Source: Eublepharis macularius (Eukaryota > Chordata > Lepidosauria > Squamata > Eublepharidae). From it: DNA of 64,000 bases. Shown here one piece after another: positions 46,478 through 57,300 of the stretch; position 1 is the first letter of the stretch; the number at the start of each line of letters is the position of its first letter. The translations under genes and the position numbers were made by a program. A model generated the notes under the pieces. The model did not search any database. It was not told where the DNA came from and saw nothing but the letters and a program-made list of their open reading frames with translations. The stretch is from NCBI RefSeq assembly GCF_028583425.1, contig NC_072801.1, positions 58,915,766-58,979,765 on the forward strand. Reading direction: 5' to 3'.

Positions 46478-47513
46478 TTACCAACATACATCCTTAAAGG
46501 GACCAGTCACCAAACTAACTTAAACAGGCTGCAATAAATACATACATAGGATTACAAGAAACACGATAGGTCCCATGCCTGGTTAAGACCTCGGGGTTCT
46601 CTGGTTCCCAATTCAAAAATCCAGAACATTTCATGCTGCAACAGGAAAACTGAGACTCAGTACAATCCTCCCTCTTGCAAACTTCCAAAATTGAACATCT
46701 CAACTCCTTTCAGACCTATGGTGCTGTTGAAAGTGTCCCACTAGGGGTGCCTCTAGTTGTTTAGTTCTAATTTTAGAAAGATGTTCTTGCACCCTTACAT
46801 TCACTGATCTAGTGGTGATACCTATATAAATTAGGATAAGTGCATTCTATCACATAAGTAACATTGGTGGTACTACAGGTGGAAAAGCTATGAAGAGGGA
46901 TAGAACAATTAAGAGTAGAAGATTTGAACGCTCTACCAGTGGCCACACTGATAGTGTCCAACAGGTTGATCTCTTTTTTCTCTGTACTTGAAAGAATGAA
47001 CCAACAAGTTACGTAAACTGTGTGTACGTTCATAACCTATAAATGAAAGTAATGTACAGCCTGGCACTTGATCTAAAAGCTGCCAGTGCCTTTTTATTAT
47101 ATTACTCACAGTACTCGCTAATGGAGTATAGTTCAGTGCCCAATGAATCCTATCAGATGGTTAATACTGACCTTAAAGAGATCAGACCTTGTCTGAGCAT
47201 TAGCCCTGACTCTAACTCTCTCCACTACACCTGCTGGATATCTTCTCTTCCGAAATTGGTTAACTAATGTTGAACTTTCTATCATACAGTCCTGTGGGGA
47301 AGAAGAGTTCCTTTTGGCACATAAAAATTGGCCATATGGAATGTTGTCCTTTAAGTAAGGTGTGTGTGTAAAAGGAAGAATATAGGAGGTACAAATTCTT
47401 ATCAGTAGGTTTCCTAAATAACCTGACCCCTAGCCTATTACCTAGTTTTCTATAGACTACCACATCTAGAAAATTAATGTGGTGGGGATGAGTCTGCCAA
47501 GTATATTTAATGT

Positions 47514-48182
47514 CAATGGCCGTTCCCGTAACTGACCAGCAGAGAGGCAAGAAGGGAAAAACCCACGGGAAACTGAAAAGACTCACGGTCCACCGCGTAT
47601 TTTGTATAACAAAGTGAAAATTTTTAAAGTGCAAGTGCTACTATAACCATTCAATTATTATACAAATACATTCTTATACAACTGCATAAATATCAGAGAA
47701 TCCAACAGAATAAACTCTACAGATATAATTGGTGCAACATTTGTAATATCTGCCGGGTACAATAAAAGACTCTGAAGGTAAAAAGGTCCTTTAAGTGTAT
47801 TCTCTGCGTTCTTTCAATTCATCGGACTCCTTCAATGTATAAATTCCTCCAACGGGATAGGCAAGGATGTGCAGGCAGCTTGGAAAAGCCCTCCGTCACG
47901 CTCAACCTGGGGCCGGCTGCGAACGTCAGATTTCGTGCCCACTTCGTCAGAGTCTTTTATTGTACCCGGCAGATATTACAAATGTTGCACCAATTATATC
48001 TGTAGAGTTTATTCTGTTGGATTCTCTGATATTTATGCAGTTGTATAAGAATGTATTTGTATAATAATTGAATGGTTATAGTAGCACTTGCACTTTAAAA
48101 ATTTTCACTTTGTTATACAAAATACGCGGTGGACCGTGAGTTTTTTCAGTTTCCCGTGGGTTTTTCCCTTCTTGCCTCTCCG
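47514..48182. mobile_element. Insertion with two 234-bp inverted arms
   Basis: Arms 47542-47775 and 47947-48180 are inverted copies of equal length; I see one difference in the outer parts I compared. A 171-base spacer separates them. The whole is flanked by aagtatatttaatgt at 47499-47513 and 48183-48197, a 15-bp target duplication within the older Penelope-like element. Inverted terminal pieces of this kind are known from Penelope-like elements, the likely source. Confidence 0.85.
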
Positions 48183-48242
48183 CAAGTATATTTAATGTGG
48201 CTATTAATAGAGTTCATCCACATGCCAAAGCAAACCCCCACA

Positions 48243-48370
48243 TCCAAAGGCAGTAAACCTCTGAATGTCAGTGCTGGGAGGCAATACTGGGGGAAGCCTT
48301 GTCTTCCGGACTCCTATTTGTGGGGTTTCGAGGGCACCTCGTAATCCACTGTGTGAAACAGGATTAGATC
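48243..48370 (+). mobile_element. LINE 3' tail fragment
   Basis: ggcagtaaacctctgaatgt, cagtgctgggaggcaatact, then acaggattagatc: the same tail as the LINE at 48500-49245. Confidence 0.65.
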
Positions 48371-48499
48371 CTTATTATTAGGAAAGGGATCAGAAAGAAA
48401 ATGTTCAGTAATTTGTAATACCCTTGGATAGATCTATAATGCAGCCTCATTAGAAATGCCTTGTACAGTTTTGCTTTTCTCATCTAAAAAAAAAATGTC

Positions 48500-49245
48500 G
48501 AGCTGGAAAATGTTCAGGAAAGGCAAGCAAAACGATCAAGGAGTCCGAGCACCTTCCTTATGAGGAAAGGCTGACGACTTTGGGATGCTTCCGTTTAGGA
48601 GGGGAAAGACAATTACGCATATGTGGAAAAAATTTATAGATGCTTTTCGCCCTCTCCCATAATACTGGAATTCAGGGGCACTCACTGAAACGGACCGAGA
48701 GTAGATTCTTCAGGGCATACACAAATAAGTGCTTCTTCATACAATGTGTCATTAATTTGTAGAGCTCCCTGCCACATGATGCCCACCACCTTATATGGCT
48801 TTAAAAGGAGATGAGACGAGATACAGGAGAAGTCCCGCAATGACTATTAGTCATGGCTAACTGGAACTTCCATAGTTCAAGGCAGTATATCTCCGAATGG
48901 CAGTTACTGGAGGGAAGTAACGAATATGGAAGCCAGCTCTGCTTTGGGAAATTCCTAGAGATTTGGCCCTGGTGTCCGGGGAAGTGGAGGTGAGGTTGGA
49001 GAGCAGAAGCAGCTCACTGCCATTTCCTCTGGGGAACTGATTCTGTCGTCTGGAGATCAGTTGTAATTCCAGGAGAGTTCCAGGCACCCCCTGGAGGCTG
49101 GGGAATCCCAGAAACAATGGAAGGGGGAGGATCTGGCTGCTGGCAGCACTTGTGGGTCTTCCGGGGCATCTGGTTGGCTAAAGTGGGAAACAGGATGCTG
49201 GACTACATGGACCTTTACTCAGACCCAAGCGGGTTCCTCATGTAG
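48500..49245 (+). mobile_element. LINE C-terminal fragment with 3' tail, cut by a MITE
   Basis: The plus strand shows the phrase 'gagcaccttccttatgagg', then 'cgccctctcccataatactg', 'gcttcttcatacaatgtg' and 'gctttaaaaggagatgagac'. In squamates these encode the LINE motifs LPYEERL, FSLSHNT, YFFTQ and DGFKRGL. The tail (ggcagtatatctccgaatgg ... aggatgctggactacatgg) is split by the reversed hAT MITE near 48925-49110. Multiple frame breaks. Confidence 0.75.
48925..49110 (-). mobile_element. hAT-type MITE of the AGGGTTGCCA family, reversed
   Basis: Reversed blocks gggaactgattctgtcgtct, ggagatcagttgtaattcc and gccatttcctctgggg match the copies at 53775 and 1870. The ends are decayed. Confidence 0.7.
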
Positions 49246-49349
49246 TAATGCCCAACACGACCTGCCAGATGTACTAAATAACATGTCCGAACAATGCAAT
49301 GCCTGTGTTTGCATTCACAGCCCATTTGACTGGGTGGTGAGCTTATTTT

Positions 49350-49925
49350 GGGGTGTGTTATGTCGTGCTGTCAAGTCGCTTCTGACTAATGGTGACCCTA
49401 TGAATGAATGACCTCTAGAACTTCCTATCATTGATAGCCTTGCTCAGGTCTTGCAAACTGAAGCCTGTGGCTTCCTTTATTGCGTCAAGCCATCTCGTGT
49501 GGCGTCTTCTTCTTTTCCGACAGCCTTCAAATTTTCCTAGCATGATTGTCTTTTCCAGAGAGTCTTGTCTTCTCATGATGTGACCAAAGTACGATAGTCT
49601 CAGTTTAGTCATTTTAGTTTCTAGGGAGAATTCAGGCTTGATTCGATCTAGAACCCATTTATTTGTCTTTTTGACGATCCATGATATCTGTAAAACTCTC
49701 ATCCAACACCACATTTTGAATGAATTTTCTTCCTGTCCACTTTCTTCATTGTCCAAATTTCACATCTATACATACTAATGGGGAATACCATAGTATCAGT
49801 TATATTGGACCCTAGCAACACTTTCTTGCACATAAGGATCTTTTCTCGTTCCTTCATGGCTGCCCTTCCAAGTCTCAGTCTCCTTCTGATTTCTTGATTG
49901 GAATCTTCCACTTGGTTGATGGTTG
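49350..49925 (-). mobile_element. RTE/BovB-type LINE C-terminal fragment
   Basis: On the minus strand, 49925-49699 and 49756-49415 (two frames) encode LGSTINQVEDSNQEIRRRL, MVFPISMYRCEIWTMKK, KLRLSYFGHIMRRQDSLEK and TIMLGKFEG with RHTRWLDAIKEATG. This is the end of an RTE/BovB-type polyprotein (compare SLEKTLMLGKIEG). Frameshifted, with the 5' part gone; a SINE abuts it. Confidence 0.88.
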
Positions 49926-50165
49926 AGCCCAAGGTGGTGTAGTGGTTAGAGTGTTGGACTAGGGTCTGGGAGAACCAGGTTCCAAGCCACACCCTGCATG
50001 GAAGGTTGATGGGTGACCTTGGGCCAGTGTCACACTCTCAGCCTAACCTACCTTATAGGGTTGTTGTAGCGATAAAATGGAGGAGAAGAGAATTATGTAA
50101 GCCTCCCTGTGTTCCCATTGGGGAGAAAGACAGGTTATAAATAAAGTAAATAAATAAAAAGTAAA
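49926..50165 (+). mobile_element. tRNA-derived SINE with BovB-like tail
   Basis: gtggtgtagtggttagagtg (A box), ccaggttccaagcc (B box region), gggttgttgtagcgataaaa, gagaattatgtaagcc, then (AAATA)n. It sits directly beside the RTE/BovB fragment. Confidence 0.85.
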
Positions 50166-50262
50166 TAAATTTCTTTATTGTCAGCCTTAAAGTTGTGCAA
50201 TTACTCAGTAGTCATTACTTTTTGTCTTCTTGATGTTCAGCTGTAATCCTGCTTTGGCACTT

Positions 50263-50518
50263 TCTCCTTTAGCAACAACAACCTTGTGCTTATATATCGC
50301 TCTTCAGGACAATTTAATACCACTCAGGGCGGTTTACAAAGTCAATGTCATTATTCCCACAAACAGACACTCTGTGAGGTAGGTGGGGCTGAGGGAGCTC
50401 TGAGAGAGCTGTGACTGACCCAAGGTCACCCAGCTGGCTTCAAATGGATGAGTGGGGAATCAAATCTGGTTCTCCAGATGAGAGTCCTACTGCTCCTAAC
50501 CATTACACCAACCTGCCT
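50263..50518 (-). mobile_element. tRNA-derived SINE
   Basis: The reversed copy runs from ttatatatcgctcttcagga through gtgactgacccaaggtcacc to the A-box end ctaaccattacaccaacct. Confidence 0.88.
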
Positions 50519-51039
50519 TAACCTGGTTTAACACCGGGCTTAATACCAAACTAGATTAACCTTCATCCACAGTCATTTTCAAATCTTTACTGTTAGCCTC
50601 TTCCCAAACCCCTGGCTATAATGTACATATTTCCCCGAGGACCCTGGAATCCTGACTCCAAGCCAAGCCTATGTCCACTGGACGCTCTTCTGACTGTTCC
50701 TAAGAACCCTGGAGTTCTGACTCACAGCCCTATCCAAAACCACTTGAAGGGCTGTTAGAACAAGCAGTGAAAAGTGGATGGATGGATATGCTTTTGGCAT
50801 GTTAGAAGAGGAGACTGTGAGTGGCACTTCCAGCCTATTGGGTCCCCCTCCCCTTTCCCAGGGGCCTGGACTCCGTTTAGGAGGGGAAAGTCTCCTCCTT
50901 TTCCCTGAAAGCTCTTCATGGGGCTGTCAAAGACGTCACTCCAGTTTGGGGGCGGGATTCACAGAGGGGCTCTAATTGCGCTGTTAGGATGAAGGGTCCC
51001 CAGGTACTTCAGCAGCTAGGCAAGGATGAGGTCCTTGTG

Positions 51040-51041
<2 letters not shown>

Positions 51042-51073
<32 letters not shown>
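51042..51073. repeat. (GA)n microsatellite
   Basis: About 16 GA units. Confidence 0.97.
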
Positions 51074-51074
<1 letters not shown>

Positions 51075-51244
51075 AGCAATTATGGTGAACTCTCAGAGAG
51101 GTATAACAGGGCAGTGAGGAAAAAAACACGGTGGGCAAAGAAGTGGCTGGATTTGTTCTGAAGAAGTTGGACGTGTGGGACTGCACCTGCATCAGTCTTA
51201 CAGTCACTCTACACGTTACTTCTTTTACGAGTGCTGCATGGAGA

Positions 51245-51616
51245 CAACCCGTGCTCTGCATAGACACACATCATCTTGGGAACTGGCTTCTATAAAAAAG
51301 CCAGCATGCAAATGGGCGCAAAAAGCAGCCACCGGCGAGGGAAAGCTTGTGCCTTTCTCCCAAGTTTTTATCTCCATGCGAAAACAGTGCGGTGGGGAGA
51401 TATTTCCCCATTTCTGCTGCTCCACATGTAAGTATTTCATGCACATGCGGCAGCAGAAAGGGGAAAACTCTCTTGCACTATTTTTGCACAGGGGAAGGTT
51501 GTGTGAAAGGCAGGAACGTTCCCTCCACCGGTGGCAGCTTTTTGAGCCCATTTTCATGCTGGCTTTTTAATAGAAGCCAGTTCCCAAGATGATGTGTGTC
51601 TGCGTAGAACATGGGT
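51245..51616. mobile_element. Fold-back element, about 370 bp
   Basis: Inverted arms of roughly 180 bases: catcatcttgggaactggct and its inverse agccagttcccaagatgatg; also aaaaagccagcatg / catgctggcttttt. The centre is near 51430, with ctgctgctccacatg / catgcggcagcag. Confidence 0.85.
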
Positions 51617-51942
51617 TGGCTCCACGGAGAACTCGTAAAAGAAGAAAGATGTAAAGTGGCTGTCTATTAAAGGCATTATTACATGGACTTAGCTTGTGGA
51701 CTTCTGACCAATGTGGCTACTTGGATCTTATCTCTGCATTGGTTATATCCGTACCTTGTTACTCTCCCTACCCCTTCTGTTATCTCTTCTGCAAATTATT
51801 TCTCTTGGGGCAGGTATTATTTTGCAAGAAAACCATGCACATGTTCACACACATGCACACACAGAGACAGAGTTGGGACAAACTAGGAACTCTCTGGAAG
51901 ATCCCAGACAAAACTTCATCTGTTCAAAGATAACAAACTGTG

Positions 51943-52122
51943 GATCTCTTTTCAGCCTCTGTCTAAGCTAGGCAGGGTCTACCTTGATTAGTAAACAGAT
52001 GGGAGACATCTAGCAAAGACCAGGGTTGCAGAGGCAGGCAATGGCAAACAACCTCTGTTAATCTCTTGCCATGAAAACCCCACCAGCGGTCACCAGAAGT
52101 CCGCTATGATTTGAGGGCAGGA
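51943..52122 (+). mobile_element. 5S-rRNA-derived SINE
   Basis: 5S-like part: ctaagctaggcagggtctac, ttgattagtaaacagatggg, agac. Body: gcagaggcaggcaatggcaa, then cttgccatgaaaaccccacc. Diverged. Confidence 0.8.
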
Positions 52123-52942
52123 TTTCATTTTTTTCTTTGGGTTTAGGTCACTCCAGAGTCATTGAGATGAACGAAGCAACTTGCTGCTGTGCTGACGGAG
52201 AAGCAGAGAGTCTCTTGCTGTAAAAGTGTTTTGGAAATGAGGTTGCCAGGACTGGACAGTCTCTTCCACAGAGGTTCAGTGTTTGGCAGTGGGCAGTTGA
52301 AGCTCTTCACGGCGTGAAGTTGTACATCGCCTGAGAATTGCTTGCAGATCAAACCGATGTTAAAAGGACCACTAGAGGGACCAGTTTAAACATTTGCAAC
52401 CCCTGAAACTGCAGTTGGAAACATACTGTTGGAAAATATATAGTTGGATACAAAGCGCTCGTCAGAATTCAGGCTGAAAAAGCAGAGGAACAGTTGGGAA
52501 AAGCAAAAATGAAGTTGAAAACATGAGCAGTTCAGTTCTTAATTCCATTGGGTTCTAAATGTTTAAAATGAATTAATTACATTGTACAGACTGTATTGTA
52601 TTAGGAAGCTGTACCTTTAGCTGTACGTACCTACAACGAAACTCTGGATTCCTAGGAGGGCAGCGTGGAAAGGGACATGGGAACCTGGACTCTTTGAGGT
52701 CCCTGCTTCAGAAAAGGGGAAAGAACCTGGAATGTGTCTTGCGCTTGCAACAGCCCTCCTCTAATTCACTCTGAGGAGTCAATTAGGACTAATTACCCCC
52801 ACTTTTCCAGCCATTTTCGGACAAAGGATGCGAATAAATTGCTCGTTAAAAGCGATTGGAGCATCTCTCTTCCCCATCCAACTGGGTCTCAGGGGGCCAT
52901 TATGGACAATTATACAGACCACCACTCCCCGCCTTTTGTCTA

Positions 52943-53036
52943 TGACGCAGCCAATCCCCTATTTCCTTCCCCTATAAATCCTGGCTCCTTATTCTTTCTG
53001 GGATCAGACGCCCAGCATCTCAGGACAGATTTGAAG
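52943..53036 (+). promoter_or_regulatory. Promoter and probable non-coding exon 1 of the galanin-like gene
   Basis: A CRE/AP-1-like TGACGCA (52943-52949), a CCAAT box (52951-52955) and a TATA box TATAAAT (52973-52979) lie in order. About 30 bases on, a short stretch ends in a donor (TTTGAAG|GTACGG, 53036). Mammalian galanin genes also have a TATA promoter and a non-coding first exon, with the start codon opening exon 2, as at 54396. Motifs are seen; the exon is inferred. Confidence 0.55.
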
Positions 53037-53234
53037 GTACGGGTCCCTCGGATCTTTGGAAGTTTATAATTTAAAGGCAACTGTGGATGAGGAGCTGGCT
53101 TTGAGATCTGATAGCAGGGTTGATAAAACATTAGAATGGGGTTCAGCGGGATTTTCACTTTCAGGGGGTGGGATTTCTTTGTGTAACAGGCTGAAATTCA
53201 ACAGATGTGGCATTTAGCAGTACAGTGGTGAAGC

Positions 53235-53453
53235 CAGGGCTTTTTTTGAGGGTAAAGAGGTGGTGGAACAAAATGGGTTGCTCTCGGAGAAAATGGTCAC
53301 ATGGCTGGTGGCTCCGCCCCCTGATCTCCAGAAAGAGGGGAGTTTAGATTGCCCTCTGTCTGGAGATCAGGGGGTGGGGCCACCAGCCATGTGACCATTT
53401 TCAAGAGGTTCCGGAACTCTGTTCCACCCCATTCCTGCTGAAAAAAAGCCCTG
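53235..53453. mobile_element. hAT-type fold-back MITE, 219 bp, with exact 8-bp duplication
   Basis: Ends CAGGGCTTTTTTT and AAAAAAAGCCCTG. The arms pair on inward (aaaatggtcacatggctggt against accagccatgtgaccatttt). GGTGAAGC lies on both sides (53227-53234 and 53454-53461). Confidence 0.92.
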
Positions 53454-53774
53454 GGTGAAGCTATACCTCACCTGCTGAATGCCTGCCTATTGCATAGCAA
53501 TCAAAAGCACAAGCACTGTGCCAGGCAAAAAAATGGTATGCGCATAAGAAGATTTGGGGTTGTGCACATAATGTTGGTGAACAGCCCAAGAAGTGAGTTA
53601 TGGGGTAGAGGAGAGAGGGGCTAGGATTACAGTTGCCAACAGGCCTGGAGAAAAGTGTCCTGTGGGGTGGAAATGGGCAGCATAGCATGGAGGAAAATAC
53701 CACCACCTAGTCAATAACATCGTCTTAAGCTTTTATTAAAGTGATGACATTTTTTCCCTCCAAGCAGTTGGTAA

Positions 53775-53993
53775 TAGGGTTGCCAGCTTCCAGGTGGTGG
53801 GTGGCTGGAGATCTCCTGGAATTACAACTGATCCCCAGGCCACAGAGATCAGTTCACCTGGAAAAAATGGCTGCTTTGGAGGGTAGACTATGGAATTATA
53901 CCATGCTGAGGGTTTTCCTCCCCAAATCCTGCCTTCTCCAGGTTTCATGCCTAAAATCTCCAGGAATTTCCCAACTTAGAGCTGGCAACTCTA
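53775..53993. mobile_element. hAT-type MITE, 219 bp, with exact 8-bp duplication
   Basis: It begins TAGGGTTGCCAGC and ends GCTGGCAACTCTA. GTTGGTAA flanks both sides (53767-53774 and 53994-54001). It lies in the intron between non-coding exon 1 and coding exon 1 of the galanin-like gene. Confidence 0.92.
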
Positions 53994-54395
53994 GTTGGTA
54001 ACTATAGTCAATCCAAGACACCTGCATTTGCCGGGGGTGCAGTAGGGCCCTTGAAGGTGAGGCGGGACAGCAGTCTCTTTCAGAGAGTTGAAGATGCATC
54101 CCGGAGGCATTGCTGGCCTTGGTGCACATGTTCACTCTGCTATTGTCTGTGGTCATACAGGTCGTGCAGGATTCTCTTGTGCTTTTAAAAAAAACCTTGC
54201 AAAACTGGCTTGTCTGGAGATGACGGTGGGATAAAACGATAGTTCTTTATCGTAGGCCCTGGGATGGAGGAATGCTGTCAATCCTCCTGACTGAGTTTAG
54301 TGGGACTTGCTACCTAGAAAGTGTGTATAGGATTGACTGGTGAGCCCCCAAAATGGTTTGTTTCCCTCAGTTTCTCCTCTCCCTCTCTCTCTCAG

Positions 54396-57300
54396 ATGTG
54401 GCATTCTCGGTCCATGTTGTGTCTTTCTTTGCTCCTCTGTGGCCTCCTTGGGGAATGCTTTGGAATCGCTCTTGTGGTGAGTTAGACCAGCTCCTCTGAC
54501 CTTGATTTTATATTGTCCCTCTTCCTTCGTCAGGGGAAGGATGAAGGGAATTCTCCTGCTTCCCATCGCCCTCCAGGCCTAGTTCTCACTGCCACCCAGA
54601 GGCACCGGGGGGGGGGGGGGAGGGGGCTGGTTACTCCTTCTCCCCGCTCTTGTCAGAGAGGGCAGGCAGCCTCTGCGGGGAGAAGCAGTGGACGGACTAG
54701 GAGTTTCCAGGAGTGGGCAGTGGGCCTTGGCAGGTGCCATGTAATACCAGGCCCTAAAACCTTTCTGGGATCCTTCAAGATTTTTTGCACACCCCTTGAT
54801 CTTTTATGTCATGCATCTTTACGAGGTTACATAGGCCTCAAAGTCAGGAAGGTGGGGAATCCCTGCCACCATTTTGTATGTGCGTGGAAAATGATAAAGA
54901 GAGCAAGGGGAGGAGAGGGAGTTAAGTTCACTGGGACAGAAGTCGGAGGAGTCTTTAGTAACAAATTCAAAGGAGGTAACCATTGAAAGCAAATGGATTC
55001 ACGGGCAGGGCAAAAAATGTGCACATCAACTCCTGTAAATGCCTCTTGCCTCAAGCTGCTAACTTTCCCCCTGGCTGCTGTGTGTTTATCAGCAACTCAA
55101 TATGCAGACATTTGGAGGTGACCCTGTGCACCTTTGCACAATGCAAAGTCCTCCCTGCTGATTTCCACAAGCTAAGCTGTGGTTAAAGACACAAGGGTAG
55201 GGCCGTTTCCACATCCCCCCCCCCCGAAAAATGGTGCAAAACTTACAGAACGGCGCACCTTCATAGCGCGATTTTCCATCATGAATTTGCTTCGTGGCGC
55301 GTTTTCTGATGTTATCGCATCATGAAGCAAAGTCATGTTGGGAAATCGCGCCATGAAGTCACGTCATTCCGTAAGTTTTGCACCATTTTTCGGGAGGGGG
55401 AGAAGACGTGTAGAAGCGGCCTAGGCCAGATCTTAGTTTTTCCCCAGTCTGCTGACAAGTCTATTTTCCATGCTTAAGAAAAAGTCTGGACTACATGTTC
55501 CTTTAAGTGCCTAAGAGAATCTGAAAGGAGTGGGAAGGAGTGACACTCCACTCTCTCTAGTTGCTTTTCCCATCCATGAGACAAGCGATTGCCCCAGACT
55601 GCAATTTGAGGTGGGGCTGTGGCTCAGTGGTAGAGCATTTGCCTTGCATGGTGAAGGCCCCAGGTTCAATATCCAACACCTCCAGGTAAAGGATCTCAAA
55701 TAGTAGATGATGTGAAAGATCTCCACCCGAGACTCTGGAGAGCCACTGTCTGTCAGAGTAGACAACACCGATGTTCATAGACCAATAGTTTGTCTTGGTA
55801 TAAGGCAACTTCATGAGTTCACCATGGATATGAGCCATCTCCCATCTACTGGAACGAATGGACCAGGAGTCTGTTGGGTTGTGGAACTGGGCAACACTCC
55901 TATTCTGCTGATCTTGGATGCCAGACATTGGATTCCCTTCTGAATTTCAATACCTGGGTCTCTCTACACAAGACCTCTTACACGAGGATGCTCAAGTGTA
56001 AGGAGATGCAATGCTAGCCGGGAAGCATAGTTTAAAAAGACAGAGCAGGTAAAGATGCTCCTCAGAGGGTCTGTTAATTTCATCTCCCCTTCACTGGTGG
56101 GGGGCGGTCCAGAAGCTGAGCTCAGATGGCTCCATCACTCAGTTCCTCTCCCCTTCCTCTTGCAGGATCAGAGGTCATTTTTTAAATTCTCATTTGATGT
56201 GATACTGTGCAAATCCTGATTCTCCCTCCACCCTTTGCTCTGGATTAAAAAACTAGCATAATATTAGAGCATGAATTATGAACCTAATATCCCGCTCTTG
56301 TTCAAATTTCATCTGAGAATTGACATTAAATGCTTTCACTTAGGGGATAGTATTCTAGCAATACTAAGAAGTATTGTTCAATCTGTGTTGTGAACTTTCC
56401 GTTTCCTTTAATCCATGAGGACCTGCCTTAGTTTTACACAGTTGTGTGAAAATATGAAGCCGCTTTACGCATAGTGAGACTATTGTTCAGTCTAATCCAG
56501 TCTGACCAGCAGTAGATCTCAGGCATAAGGAGGTCTTTCCCATCATCAGTTACCTGATCCTTTGAATCTACCTTATACTGAATCACACCACCGATCTGTC
56601 AAGGCCAGTATTGTCTACTCAGACTAGCAGTGGCTCTCCAGGATCAAGGTAGAGGTCTTCCACGTCACCTACTGCCTGGTCCTTTTAACTGCAGATGCCA
56701 AGGAGCCAGCACCCATCCCCTTTCACTGACTGGACCTGCATGCAAAGTTTGCACTCTTCCACTTTCTTGGTTAGTTTAGGTTGCCAAATAGTTATGCCGA
56801 AAATAGGCTTTGAGTGTTCTTGGCTGCTTTTGGAGAGCTTGCTGTTCAGAAAACAGCTACAGGGGCTGGTTCAGAAGCTGGTGACCTTAGTTTGTTTCCC
56901 CAAACTAGTCAGTCTGCTACAATTGACCTTGCCTGTATTTGGGGGTAGGTGGGCTGGGGTGGCATAGACTGATGTTGTTATGGACAGACATCCACATGAC
57001 CAGGGATGTTGCCTGCGATTCCCCTCCATCCTTTTCATGAGACTAGGACAGGATGGGACTAATCTCATGGGACTTTCCTTGCCTCTTGCTCCTGTAGCCC
57101 AAGGATAAACGTGGCTGGACTCTGAACAGCGCTGGATACTTGCTGGGCCCTCGTAAGTCAATTCCGTCCAAAAGTATTTGGTTGGGGTGGGAAAGATGGA
57201 CAGATGTGGCCGAGGTGTATAGGAGGGGATCTTGGTAAGCAGTCGGCTACCAGAACATGGAAGGGGGAATGGAAGGCCAGGTCTCATCATTAGAGATTGA

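Larger units (their letters stand above)
45870..48242 (-). mobile_element. Penelope-like element fossil, split by a younger insertion
   Basis: On the minus strand are pieces of a Penelope-type reverse transcriptase (INFLDVVVYRKLGNRLG, FRKPTDKNLYLLYSSFY, 47260-47500) and downstream a GIY-YIG-like stretch (TTNVTYVIECTYPNLYR, near 46830). An AT-rich terminal region lies toward 45870-46330. The element is broken in several places. The reverse-transcriptase part is split at 47514-48182 by another insertion. Penelope-like elements are retroelements distinct from LINE and LTR types. Confidence 0.8.
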
